Origin: Rhinopomastus cyanomelas
Taxonomy: Eukaryota > Chordata > Aves > Bucerotiformes > Rhinopomastidae
Assembly (NCBI GenBank): GCA_013400115.1
Contig: VXBP01004231.1
Location: 186,001-250,000, forward strand
Direction of reading: 5' to 3'
DNA: 64,000 nt
The notes under the pieces were generated by a model, which saw only the letters and a program-made list of their open reading frames with translations, was not told the origin of the DNA and did not search any database. Every line of letters starts with the position of its first letter. The first letter of the stretch is position 1. The translations under genes were made by a program, and so were the position numbers. Shown here piece after piece: positions 1 to 12,000 of the stretch.

Positions 1-2860
1 TTGTCACACGTGCATTTCTTTTCCTTCCAGCCTAATGGGCTCTCATGGGCTGTTATGTACTCTGCAGAAAGGGGAATGTTAAGGATGCCTATCTTTTGGT
101 GAATTTGGTGTATCCAGGTCACTGATGTTATTGCAGCTGAGCTGGCTGTCTTGGGAATGGAGTAGTGCCATTTGAAACAGCAGCTGCTCCTGTCTCAGTC
201 TCCAACCTTGTAAGTATGAATTGTGCCTCTGGCAGCAGAATTAATGGCAAACATAAAAGCAGCAACAGAAAGCAGGCGGCCTCTTGAAAAAGCAACCAGA
301 GTTCCAGGTCCACATTTTTACTATGGAGCACATCACCCACCATGCATTTACTTTACCCAAAGTATTTTCTGTAACCCTTTTCACTAACCTCACTCCTTAT
401 TTGACCCACGGTCCTCCCAGAGATCCATCCAACAGCCTGGGAAATTTTACATTACGGTGTAATTAAAATGAAAGTGTTCAGACCTCAGTGGAAAGCCTGC
501 AACACCCTGCAGCACTGCACAAGTTTGTTCATTTATATTTACTGTTTAGATGCTTTTATTTGTAAAAGCAGTAGAGTCATGAACACTCCCATCCTCAGAA
601 GGTTATAGTCCCTCATGCAAGGCAGCTTCTAACTCAAGTTTGCATCTTCCTTTCCAGTTACAGTGAGTGCTGTGTCTTTGTTCGTTCAATTCTGTAACTC
701 TGTGTTGCACTGAATGTGATCAAATGCTTTTAAAATTCCTCTTGGAGAGATGAGCTTGAGGCACAGGAATCAGGCAGGGCTCTGAATTTGGTTTTGTGAT
801 GTCTTCATGTAAATTTTTCTTCAGGTCTGCAGTCTGATCCACTGCACCCCTGGATCATTCCCTGACAGTGGCACAAAATGTGAACCTGACATTTTAAAGA
901 CTTATTTTAAAAAGCTGGCTTTTGAAATAGGTGAAGTGGGCAGAAGTTCTTATGTAAGAGCTGGCAGATTGGGGGATCCATCAACGTGGGTAATTAATCC
1001 ACGTGCATCCACACCACGAGATACACACTGATACTACAGAACGAATTATTGGTAACGTTTTGTAAGTACTAAAATTAATGTTGTATGAATTTGTCATCTC
1101 AACAAAAAAGTTATGTATTGTTTGTATTATAATTTCATCTTGTTAATGTTAAAGCAGGAATTTTGCTCTCCCTGGTCTCTCGAGAGCAAAAAAGCAGTGT
1201 ATCTAATTATCTGAACACTCAGGAACATAAAAGAATAGCAAGTGGTGAAATTATAAATCTATTGGAACAACTCCATGTTTTCTGATTAAACTCTATTTCT
1301 GGTGGCTCTCAGCAATCATGTTCCTCCTATGTTCCTAGTAATTGCATGTGTCAAAGCTGAGGCCTTGTGTAAACTGTACCAAATGAGTTACAATTTTAAT
1401 TTAGAAGGAGATAACTGTATTTGCCCCTGCAGGCAGATTGCATCAGGTCAGAAGTATAAAAACGAATAAGAAAGAGACTAGGGAGGAGGCTGGAGGGCCT
1501 TCAGGTTAATAATAAGTAGAAAATCTAATAAGGTTTACATTACAACAGTTGAATTTTGGGGGAGGAGGAAAAAAAAAGTAATTTGCAAACATGAAGCCAA
1601 ACTCTTGTTACTAGCGTCCTACCCATGTGTGTGAGGGCACATTTCTATATGCACATGGGTATGTCTGGCTTTGGTGCAGAGCTGTCTCTGTGTTTTATAG
1701 CTGAAGGCTACTCTGCACTTTACACCTAGTACTACACTGATGAAAAAATGTGGAAAAAAAGTTTTGAAAACTTGGAAGCTCCCCAAACCTGATGTATTTC
1801 CACTCATCAAAGACAGCTACTTAATCTCTATAATTGCGTTGTATTTTAAATACTGTCTGGTTTAAACAATGCACTAATTATCTTCATGTTATGTTGCATT
1901 TTGAAAATGTTGGTGTCCTCTAAGTAACTAAAATCTTGGGTTTTATTTGAAGTTTGACTCAAAACTGTTAGAAATATGTATGGATAAGGCTCTGAGGCTA
2001 CAGTATGATGAGTTTCTGAAGCTGTCGCTTTAGCAATGGCTGGATGCTGTCAGTAATTTTGCTTGGTACTCTGGGTTGTGGAAGTTGTTTCTACCTGACC
2101 TTCTGTACAGAAGAGTAGTAAAACACAAGGAGTTGTTAGAAGGGAATGAGCTGGTAGTACTGCTTATGATTAAGACTTAATTTCATTTGTCTGCAGCCTT
2201 GCAAAGTTTCCTGTTTGAGGAGCATGATTCGGGCTGATGCTGTGGTTGTGCATGTTTGATTTTTACCTGAAATAGTCCAGTTGTTTCCCAGAGGGACATT
2301 ATGAAGCAAGGCTTGTTTTGTACATGTAAACATTTTCTTTGTAATTGCTTCATTAAGAAGCCATAATTCCTTCAGAATTTAGTGCAGGATAATTAATTTA
2401 TCCATCTTTCATGGTCTCCAATCTGCTTCTTCCTCTCTTGCCATGTTTCAGAACTACCCTCCCCATTAACAACATGTTCTGCCTTTAGCTCTTGCTGTGC
2501 TTTTCCCTGCTACTAAATGCCCGTGGTAATATCTTTCCCTCCTGGAGACAATTATACTGTGTAATAATTGCTCCTCTCAGGCTTCTCTTTGATAGGCTGG
2601 AAGAGGCTGAGGTCTGAAAGTCTCACTCTCAGACTAAATTTTTGCAATGTTTGTTGGACCTTTCAACTATCTCCATATTATGGATTGAAGGGCAATGCTT
2701 TCACTGGGTTTCTTTATTTAAAAAGAAAGGTTGTTCTTGTCTTTTTTTACTGTCCATGCTGTGTATTTATTCTGAAATGTTTCTGTCACTTCAGTTTGAG
2801 ATCTGTTGACCCCAGATAATGGATATCCCTGGTCCTCAGCTGCAGGCGAAGTACCTGTCT
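1..2860. other. Unique non-coding sequence
   Basis: No gene, CR1 piece or long tandem array is visible. Open frames are at most 83 codons and share no recognisable domain. The stretch is AT-leaning with ordinary A and T runs. Its only structure of note is an inverted repeat near 1.62-1.66 kb, listed separately. Confidence 0.7.
1621..1660. repeat. Short inverted repeat (9-bp arms)
   Basis: ACCCATGTG at 1621-1629 is perfectly complementary to CACATGGGT at 1652-1660, with 22 bases between. It could form a small stem-loop. No promoter or terminator context is visible, so chance is a reasonable explanation. Confidence 0.5.
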
Positions 2861-3022
2861 TGGCTGCCTAGGGTGGGTTGTGGAGTTTTCTTCTCTGGGG
2901 ACCTTTAAAACCCACCTGCATATGTTCCTGAGGGACTTGGTCTAGGTGATCCTACTGTGGCAGGGGGATTGGACTAAATGATCTTTCAAGGTCCTTCCAG
3001 TCCCTAATGTTCTGTGGTTCTG
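2861..3022 (+). mobile_element. CR1 LINE 3' fragment
   Basis: Plus-strand, 5'-truncated CR1. It contains the degraded ORF2 end (TGTGGAGTTTTCTTCTCTGG, then TTTAAAACCCACCTGCATATG), the GACTTGGTCTAGGTGATCCT segment, and the terminus with GATCTTTCAAGGTCCTTCCAG and a CTAATGTTCTGTGGTTCTG tail. It belongs to the group of better preserved copies in this window. No target-site duplication is obvious, which is usual for CR1. Confidence 0.92.
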
Positions 3023-5289
3023 CAAGGGCTTCCCTCCCCGCTGCACATACATCTCTCCTCTGACTGCTTTGTATTTGTTTTCTGTGTCACTTTTGAGCAG
3101 GATTGCCTAAAGGTCCATCAAGAATACTGAAGTCTATAACTTAATACTTTGAAAATGACTGTAGCACTGATTTAATATTTGAAGAAGGATGAGAAGACAG
3201 TCAGCAATGTGGGTGGAAATCAACTCCTTTTCAGAGAGAAGCTTTAACGTAGTTTTGTGCCAGAATGAACCACAGATGTAAATGGGCTCATGCATTTTAG
3301 ATAAAGGAAGGTGTTATTCAAACTAAGGGCAGTAAAATCAATTATGGGTTATGTATTCATTAGCAAAATGTTCTATCATTTCCATTTTGATTTCCTGCTA
3401 CAAGAATTTCCTAGGATAGTTTCTGATTGGCTGAAGGTAGATGAAAATAGTTGAGTCTTTTGGCAAACAAACCCGATTCACAGTAGAGTCACCTGAAGTA
3501 TTGTGTAATCTTTTGGGTTTTTTTCAAAACAGGGGTTTTTTTCCATAGAAAACACTCCCACACCCCAGTTTCTAGAGGGAATGTCTTCTTCTGTCTTGCG
3601 TTACTCAAAAGCAAAATGCCTTTAACACGAAAGCAAACGTGAGTTTATACAATCAGTCGGTTTGCCAGGAAGTATTCAAACCCAGAATAACATGACAAAT
3701 TACAGCTTAGCTGATCCTCCTGGTGTTTCAAAATGACATAATTAGATGTTTATCCTGTTCCATGTGGTCTGTTAGCAAACATATCTTCACTGGGTATGGA
3801 CTTTGCGTTTTCTCAGAAACAAGTAGTTGTCTGGCACTGGGAGATATTTAATAGCACGTGACAAGAAGCAGCCTTCTTTCTCTGCATTGTCGCTTACATT
3901 TAGATATTGAAATGTAATTCTGTGAAATAATCGCATGCACAGAAATGTACTGTGTGCAGGCAGTTTCAATATTAGCAGTTTTGAAAAGGAGCCTTTGGAT
4001 TAATGTCCATGAGATGTGAATTCCAATAAAGGACAGTGGCTTCAGCTCTGTTCTCTGCTGTCGTCTAATAGGAGTGATTGCATTAGAGCAGTGGCAGCAA
4101 TTGCAGCGTTACATCAGCGTTAAAAGAAAGTGCAGTCTTTCTCAAAGTAATGTAATGAGTTGCTTCATCCTGCTTAATCCCATTTCACAGCAGCAGCATC
4201 CTACAGCTCACATGCTGTTAATTACTGTTAGTGAAGCATCCTTGATTTCAATTGCTCCTCAGAGCCTCACTTCCAAATGAGTTGATGTGAGTGAAGATCT
4301 TTTCTGATTAACAACAACAAACAAAAAATATACTGCATCTGCTTTCGTTACTGCCTTACACTGTTAGCTGTTTCTTTCAAATTTTAACTCCTATTTGTTT
4401 ATTGGTTTCTTTTTTCTATCTGGAAAGTAATCATACAACTTCATTCTTTGCATGAGTATTTTTATTTCCCAAAATATCTTACAAAATGTCCTGTGTAAAA
4501 AAAACCTGTAATTAAATCTTAACAACATTGTTCTTTAAAAAAGTACCTATGTGTAAGTGTGTACCTATGGAAGCGTATGTATCATATGTATAAGTATTAG
4601 AACAACTTTATACAGTGTAGTTACATTTCTGTCATTTAAAATCCTTGCCATGTAACAGCAGTGCACTGTAATATTAGATGCTGAGGATCTTAAAAGCTTA
4701 TCATTCTTTCAAAGTGCAGTGTTTTTTGTGCTTTGCTGTTTCACTATCCTTTTGTTGCTGATAGCTCTGCCTTGGTTATGAGACTACTGGTTTCTCACTA
4801 TGAGCCAGGAGCAATCTCTGTCCTTTTCATCCAAGCATTCTTCTTTGAGGTTTGAGTTCACCAAGAGGAAAATAATGTGACTGATTTTAGATCTCTCAGA
4901 AATATCAGGCCTCGAGGTTGAGATGGGAGTGATAACACAAGAGTAAAGATGGCAGCAGTGATTTACATCCTTGGCAGCAGCCCAGCCTTTTTCATTCAGC
5001 TGGTCTCTTCTGTGTGTACCCAGGGCACTCTGGAAGCTTCCACTCTTTCTGCTTTGCCTGCACCATTCCTCCAGGCTGACCACAAGCCAGTGCCTCTCCC
5101 TGTCTTCTGCTTGGGAGAGCTTAAACCAAACAGAAGTGCTGTCACTGCTACAGACCACATCCAAATCCAGAGCCAGCAAAACCAGACACCGTTGATCCCC
5201 AAGCCTTTTCTCATTGCTCAGGTTCCACCATCTGACTGAGTAATGGTCCCTGCTGTGTAAATGACTGTTCCTTCTCACTGCTGATTGAT

Positions 5290-5520
5290 CTTAGCGCTCC
5301 CTGCACAGCCATAATCCCCCTGTATGTTCCTTCAGAGCTGATGTGGAAATATTGAGGAATATTATCCTGACAGCTGATTCCTGAGAGACTTTATTAGGAA
5401 AGCCCTTATTATCGATGAGTCCTCATTAATAATTATATTTGAGCAACCATCGTTTAGCCATTTTACAACCAGTCTAACATGAATAATGATTTCTCTAGTG
5501 ATTTTTCTTCAGGGGTAAAG
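5290..5520. promoter_or_regulatory. Candidate conserved non-coding element
   Basis: This stretch carries a dense series of developmental transcription-factor-like sites: CTGACAGCTG at 5367-5376 (MEIS/PREP-like TGACAG overlapping an E-box CAGCTG), ATCGAT at 5411-5416, and ATTAATAATTAT at 5425-5436 (homeodomain-like). It has no repeat signature. Enhancer function is inferred from site density only; such sites also arise by chance in AT-rich DNA. Confidence 0.25.
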
Positions 5521-6826
5521 CTTTTTTTTTATAGCTATGCCTAACATAGGACTATAAAAAGGTAATGAAATTCAATGCAGACTGAAATTGGACACAATCA
5601 ATGTGTTGTGATGACAGTCATGGGGAATTCCTCAGTGTCCTTTTGTCATGAAATAATCAGTCCATGAAGTCACTTTTATTGTCCCTAGAGGGGGTCACCA
5701 AGATAGAAAATTTGTAACCACGGGATTCTACCTTTTTTAAGAAAGACCCCACTCAGAATTGAACTGCACAAAATACAGCACAAATAGAGTTTGGTCTTGC
5801 CTGCCAAAGATTCACGTGAAGGCTAATCCATTTTCATGACAGATCTTCACAGTGGTGTCAGATCCTGATTCAAAATGGACCCGTGCCATTCATTCGGATT
5901 CACCCTCAGGGTGAAGATGAGCGACCATCCAGAGCTGATCGCAGGGTTTGTAACATTACGATGTTGGCAAAAAAGAGCTTTTCCTTGTGTCATGTCCCAA
6001 TCAATCAGAGAAAGGAGAAGTGACCTCATGCCATAGGTCTGCATAAAAGTCAAGTTTACGAAGCTACTAGATGCTGTCCTCAAAGAGAAAAGAGGAGAAA
6101 TGGGAAAGGAGAGAAAATAGATAAGAGGTTAGCTCACCATTCTGGGCTACAGTGGTGTCTGGCATGGTCTTGACTCCCCCTTGCTCCTCAGCTCTGCAGC
6201 TCTCTGGTGGCTCTGACTGTCTCCTTAGTAATATTCTCAGTGTAGCAGCTCTCTGGATGGATGATGTATATTGGGGTGATTGGTTGCATTCTCCAAGTCC
6301 CCTTTTATCCCTTGCCGCAAGGGGTGTTTTAAGGAACTTAGACAAAACAGTGGTGAGGTGAGGCCATCTCTTCTTTGATGTGCATCTGGGATGCCTCAGC
6401 CCATCATGTTCCCACTGCATAAGCATACGTCTGCAGCTAGAACAGTGGTGCTGCTTGTCCTGCTTATTCACTTCTCCCTGCAGAATGCACATCTCTTGGC
6501 CAGCTGTAGTGGCCGGGCCCCCATGCCCTTCTCCTTGCTATTTTCCCTGCAAGGAAGCTCTTCACCAAGATAGCTAACTGGAACAGCACCACCATTTCCC
6601 ACTAGGAAAAATGGGAATGAAGAAACAGGAACGGTCTGCTGTCACGTCAGTCAAAACTCTTCAGTTTAGAGGCAAGCCCATTGTTTCTAAACACTGTGAA
6701 ATAGATGGGAATTCAACAGAGATAAACAATAGAAGGTAAGCTCCTTTAGTGAGGTGTGTTTGATCCTTATGAAACCCTGGTTGGAATTGCTAATTGAAAT
6801 GTTTGAGTCGAGCAGGGTAATGAAGA

Positions 6827-6854
6827 TGTGTGGCAGGAGCTGTGTGGCAGGAGC
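6827..6854. repeat. Exact 14-bp tandem duplication
   Basis: TGTGTGGCAGGAGC occurs twice back to back. It is most simply a replication-slippage duplication. Confidence 0.85.
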
Positions 6855-7839
6855 TGGGCACTGATATTTCGATATGAGATCATCCAGGATGATGTTTAGT
6901 TAGGTGTCCCTGCATCTACTGCCCTTGGTTTGCCTTGGGAAATGGAATCTCATGAACAATTTTAATGAACTAGCAAACAAAACATCCAGTCTGTGTCAAA
7001 TGACTAGGATTTGGGTTCAGTATTTCTCAGGTTAAATTCTTTAGTCAGACATTGGTGTTTATTGCAACAGAGAATTGACTGGGTCTTGTAGGGCACAGAA
7101 TACAAATAGCAGTGTCATTCACCAGTGGGTACCACAATTTCCTCCAACATGTTCTGAACGCTTACCTGCCTTTCCAGCACCCGTGGAAGAGAAACAGTAG
7201 AGAGAATCAGTGAAACACACTTCTTTTTCATTTCTATACCTTAAATAAGCCTTGAGGCTAAGGCTCAATGAGTGACAGCCTGGTTTATGTTGTTTTAGTG
7301 TACTGAAGTGTTTTATCAAACCAGTAGTGCTGTGTGTCAGTCATATGTGACCTCTGTATGGAAAATGTTTACATGATATTATTAACTGTTTTGCTGCAGG
7401 GTGTCCTCATGAATCTGTGACACTCTCTGCATTAACAACATGAATAGCTGTTACGTGTCTGCAGCCAAGCTTCTTGGATCTCCAACCATCTTTCCAGAAG
7501 CAATGGTTTGAAAATACACTCCTGTCATTATATTATCAAGCGTCTTTATTCAGATATTTTGGTAACAAGTGGTTATAAAATTTCAGCTCATTAAAAGCAT
7601 ACTCCCTTCCCAGACAGAGCAAGGTGGTCAGCAAGGTGCGACCACACACAAGCAACGCATCTCTCCACCTTTCTCCCAACAAAGCCCAAACACTGTTTTC
7701 TTTCTTGTAGTTGTAAGGCTACAAGCTCATGCAGAGGCAGGCTAGACACGGCCCACAGCACAGGTATGTGCCGGGAGCTTCTGCGTTGCTCAGGTCATGA
7801 ACTGTGGCGATTTGTTTTTGTCTTGCCAAATTCCACGTA

Positions 7840-8110
7840 GACTTGGCAGAGAGATGGAGCGGTACAAAAGATCTTTTGCTAGCGTGCGTTCCCCATGGAA
7901 ACGCAGGATGTCAAGCGAAAGAAATAAGCCCGTATGCCACAACGATTAAAAGAACAGGCCAGCCTTCTTGTGCGCCAGCCGGGGAACGCCGGATTTACAG
8001 TTTCAGTTTGGCTTTCGTTTCAGCTCTCTTGCACTCCTGACCCGCGTGGTGCGCGGCACGGGAGTCATTCAGGACAAGTCGCACAGACTCGCGCATAGTA
8101 AATCTTGTTT
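7840..8110. promoter_or_regulatory. CpG-dense segment, candidate promoter or enhancer
   Basis: CpG dinucleotides are concentrated here compared with the CpG-poor flanks, for example in GCGCCAGCCGGGGAACGCCGG-like sequence near 7970-7991 and CCCGCGTGGTGCGCGGCACG near 8041-8060. On the minus strand, 7998-8023 contains two IRF-type sites (AANNGAAA), seen as GAAACGAAAG and AACTGAAAC. No TATA box, recognisable first exon or CR1 sequence is present. A CpG island of an unannotated transcript, an enhancer or an old LTR are all possible. Confidence 0.3.
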
Positions 8111-9006
8111 GTTTGTCTCTGGGATAGTTCAGCCCTCTTGCCGTGCTCTTTGGTACAGAGAGCCTCTGCCGCAGCCTTTCTGATTTATGTGTCACAACTT
8201 TGCCTTATTTGTGACTTGTTAAAGCAGAACTTGTCGTTACAGACGTGCACACGTTTAAATAACAGGGGCATTTCCTCCCAGTGAAGTCTTGGGTGTTAGA
8301 AGACTAATACGTCAGCTTAAACATTGGGTTATAGGCACACTGTGGATTTAAAGCCCCCACTTCAGTGGCCACATTAAGTCAGATGGCAAGCAGTCAACAG
8401 GGCTGATGTAAGTTGGTTACAAACAGTAATGATGAGTGGAAAGGCATTTCTGAGTCTTGTGCTCAGCAAGAAATTGGAAGCTGACCAGGAGGTACCTGCA
8501 GCTAAGCGGTCTGATGTATGAAAGAATCTAGTGTGCTGGCCATGTCAGGTAGGGGTCTGCTGAGGAGTCAGGAAAGCCTCCTGATGCTTGGTGCAAAACC
8601 AAGCAACGTTTTGAGCTGGTTGTTAAAAACTGCTTATGGCACTGAGTGCTCACACGGCGATGTGCATGTTCAGGAGATTCACAAAGCCTGTGCAGACTGG
8701 CCAGCTGTGCCAGTGAGGCCCCTTGTCCTCCTCCTGGTGTTTTGGACTTTGGTTGCAGCAGATGAATCTTGGCTGAAGCAAGACCCCAGATGAGCTCAAA
8801 GCACTGATGGAAGAGAGTCTTCATGTTTGGGAATGTTACTTTTGGTCCACCGTGAACCCAACTTGAGAGCATTTGTAGTGCAGAGAAGACAGGCATTGTT
8901 TATAAAGTGCCAGCTGTACTGAGGGACGAGGAACACATTGCTGCCATAGCTGTGTGCAGGGTGTTTGTTGGACCTTCAGATGTAAAAAAATCACTGGGGT
9001 TACTGG

Positions 9007-9058
9007 GAAGATCTTTAGAGGTCCCTTCCAATCCCTAATGTTCTGTGATTCTGTGATC
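9007..9058 (+). mobile_element. CR1 LINE terminal fragment
   Basis: Only the last 50 or so bases of a plus-strand CR1 remain: GATCTTTAGAGGTCCCTTCC, then AATCCCTAATGTTCTGTGATTCTGTGAT. The left edge at 9007 is abrupt. Sequence just upstream (TCACTGGGGTTACTGGGAA) is not recognisably CR1. Confidence 0.88.
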
Positions 9059-12000
9059 TTGTCAGCCAGCAGTGATGAAGAATGAGATTTTTCCAGTTGT
9101 GCAGCTTGGAGTTTGGTGCATCACTGGCAGCAGTTTGCACCCTGGTAGATGAAATATCACAATGTGTCAGGAACAAGCACAGACCTGGGGAAACAGTAGA
9201 CAGTGGTTCAGACCAGGCCAGCCTCAAAAGATACGGTTTGAGTGAGGGGATGGCCCTTGCAGGGCCACAGAATGGTTCATGGGGTTGTATGTGGTGTGGC
9301 CACGTGAGATCTAGAACAGTCTTGCCTGGGATCATGAGACAGGTGGTGCTAAGTCTGCCCAGTGCACATGAAGTATCCCAGAGCTTTAGTTCCTTAAGCA
9401 GGGCTCCTTTTTTCTGTCTATATAGAGAAGTTAGTAGAGCAAAGATTATAACCAAATAAAAATGCTGGATTACAAATACATTATAGGAAACATAGAACAC
9501 AAGAGTGATTTGTAATTCAAAAGCTCTAGTCATGGACCAGCTCAAGGACTGTGAAGTGAATGCAGGAGCATACATAGGGGAGTAACTTGTAAATCGGGAC
9601 TTCGTGCATCAAGTAGGTGGGGTGTCCATTCTTTGTTTGACAAGGTTTGTCAGCAACCCAAGACATAAACAGCATTATAAGCAGTACTTAAGAATTTTCT
9701 TGATTTTTAGCTAGTAAGAAGGAGGAGAAAAAAGCAGGTGTTGTTTCTGTATTTGCCACACAGGAGAGGCTGAAGGAAGATCTCATTTTGCCACCAAAAG
9801 GCCACCTCTGTGGGGGAATGCTTGCCCTTGGCAGCAGGGATCAGTGCAGAGATCTCTCTGATGGCCCTGGCCTTGCTGGGCTGGGGGCCATAAGTCGTGC
9901 CCTATGCTGACTCGACGTGCCGTGCTGGATGGATTCCCTTATGTGCTGGATCATGGCTGAGGGTTTCGTGTTCGTATCTCTGCAGTGTGCTCCGCTGTTG
10001 CGTGCAGGTGTCCTAGCTCCCCCGCAGCCAGATGGGTATCTCTGCTGTGCACGACACTGCACTGTGTACACACGATCTCTGCCAGCTACATATCCATTAC
10101 AAGGTCTTGTGGAAGTGCCAGGACAACTTAACAGCCTGGGTAAATAAATCATGACCGAGTGGCAGAGCCCAGTGTGATGGTGAGCTGGGAAGCAAGGCTG
10201 AACCTGGGTGGCTGGACTGGGTGGGCTATGTTTGGGGTGCACGGCCAAGCTCTTGCTGTAACTGAGTGAGCACTAGGAGGTTCTCTGTGATCCTAGACCT
10301 GTGAAGCATGAGGCTGTTTACTGCAGTCTCCAAGGAAGCAAGTTTTCACCATATTACTTAGCTGCTCTGGAGTGACCTGCTGTGTTACCCAATGACCTGA
10401 AATATAAGACTTGGTGAAACTCCCGACAGTTCAATAGACCGAGATCGTGTGAACACGCAACAGTTGCAGTCCCAAAGTTAACTAGCACTTCTTTTTTTCC
10501 TCCCCAAGATTTAGTTTGCTCTTTCTTTCAGTTTCATGGGCTTTTATCCTTTCTCTTTAGAAAGATGAATGATCTTCATCTAAGTCTGGGCATCTTCTCT
10601 GTTTCTTAAAACTGTTTTGATTTTCAAAATCTGAATGAGCTCTTTTACATTTATGATTTTTTTTTGTTTTTGAAAGATGAAGTTTTAAAAATCATGAGGA
10701 GCAATGCAAAGCTCATCTGGGATTGCTCAGAGCTGCTAGCTGCTAAAACAGAACTTCTTTAGAAAGGCAAGGGTTTTTTAGGAAGTTGTGACTATTTGCC
10801 ATCATGGCAGAGGCCAGGCAACTTCCATGTTCACCCATTGCTGTCTCTGCTGCAACCAAGCACATGTCCTCTGTGGTGGGTGGGCCAGCAAGTATCCACA
10901 CCCAATTGAAAAGAAAGGCAGAAAACACGTCTTGAGGACCACGACGTAATGATGAACATCCCCTGTAGGTAAAGAAGGGCACCCTCTGCTGATAGATGGT
11001 TTCCCAGAAGAATGGGTGTAAGGACCGGATGATAGGTGCTGTGATGTTGCAGGAGGATGCAACGTGGCAGTTACCATGGCTTAGCTAGCCACCAGATAGT
11101 AGCCCATGCTCCACATACCTGTGCACATGTCTGGTGGTGTATGCTGGGAAAGCTCCAAATCAGAGACAAAATGGCTCTGAGAATCTGGCAGGACCACAGT
11201 GCAGATGTGGGGAAACAAACACTGCTCCTGGTGGTCTCTGGCAGTGCCCTCACTGGCAGCCATGGAGGCATCCTAGAGAGAGGTGGATTGTTTCGTGTTG
11301 GGTGCTGGCAGCAGGCTTTTGGTTTTTGTCAGAAGCAGGATGTTGTTCCAAAAGCTGAGAAGCAAAGATAAGAGTCTGCCTCATGCATGAACACACAGAA
11401 AAGAAGAATTAGCACTGATCCTTCTTTTACTTTACTGGGAAAACAATGTATGCTGCAATACTTGCCCATTAATGACTACTGAGGTCTAATGACAAGTAGC
11501 TGTCATTTAAATTAGTAATTTCAGCTCCATGAGATGAAAATTTGAAGAATGTGCAAGAGTGATTGAAGTTTAGACCGATGGGTAGCATGACAGAAGGGTG
11601 CATGTGCCATGACAAACTAAAAGCTTTTGTGGCAGAGCAACATCTGTGTCTGGACTCATGGAAAAGCACCTCTTGTATCTGTATTGCACATCAGCCTTCA
11701 GCAACAGGAACCTCTGCCTGTGTCCTTTTGGATTTCAAAAAGCATTAATGCAGTGACTAAGCCTCAAAACGCCCTTCTGAAGTGAGCGATCAAATACTGC
11801 GATTCATAGAGTACAAGGCAGAGTGAGACTAGCTGAAAGCTGTTCACAGGTTCCTGACAGAGTTTTGCTCATGTTATCTGTGTGCTGTTCCTTCTCTTGA
11901 ATTCATTATGTACATGGAAGATTAAAGCACAACCAATAGAAGGGAGACAGACGCACACACGACACTGGTCAGACTCTGTGGGAGAAGAAACTCTTGTCTT

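Larger units (their letters stand above)
3023..9006. other. Unique non-coding sequence
   Basis: About 6 kb without a recognisable gene. At 4784-5278 several frames on both strands are open at once, with no domain, so no coding call is made. The segment holds a homeodomain-site-rich stretch (5290-5520), a 14-bp tandem duplication (6827-6854) and a CpG-dense segment (7840-8110), each listed separately. Confidence 0.65.

Noticed and set aside
4784..5278. Minus-strand frame of 164 codons with several overlapping plus-strand frames
   Set aside because: Open frames occur in several phases on both strands at once, with no domain, no start context and no splice signals.
9015..9575. Minus-strand open frame of 186 codons, the longest in unique DNA
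   Set aside because: Its C-terminal residues are translated CR1 tail, the rest has no recognisable domain, and a plus-strand frame of 125 codons overlaps it. Chance openness in moderately GC-rich sequence is the simplest explanation.
10360..10470. Possible LTR end
   Set aside because: Some phrases look LTR-like, but no TG...CA ends, target-site duplication or primer-binding site could be seen. Recorded as a finding only, not as a feature.
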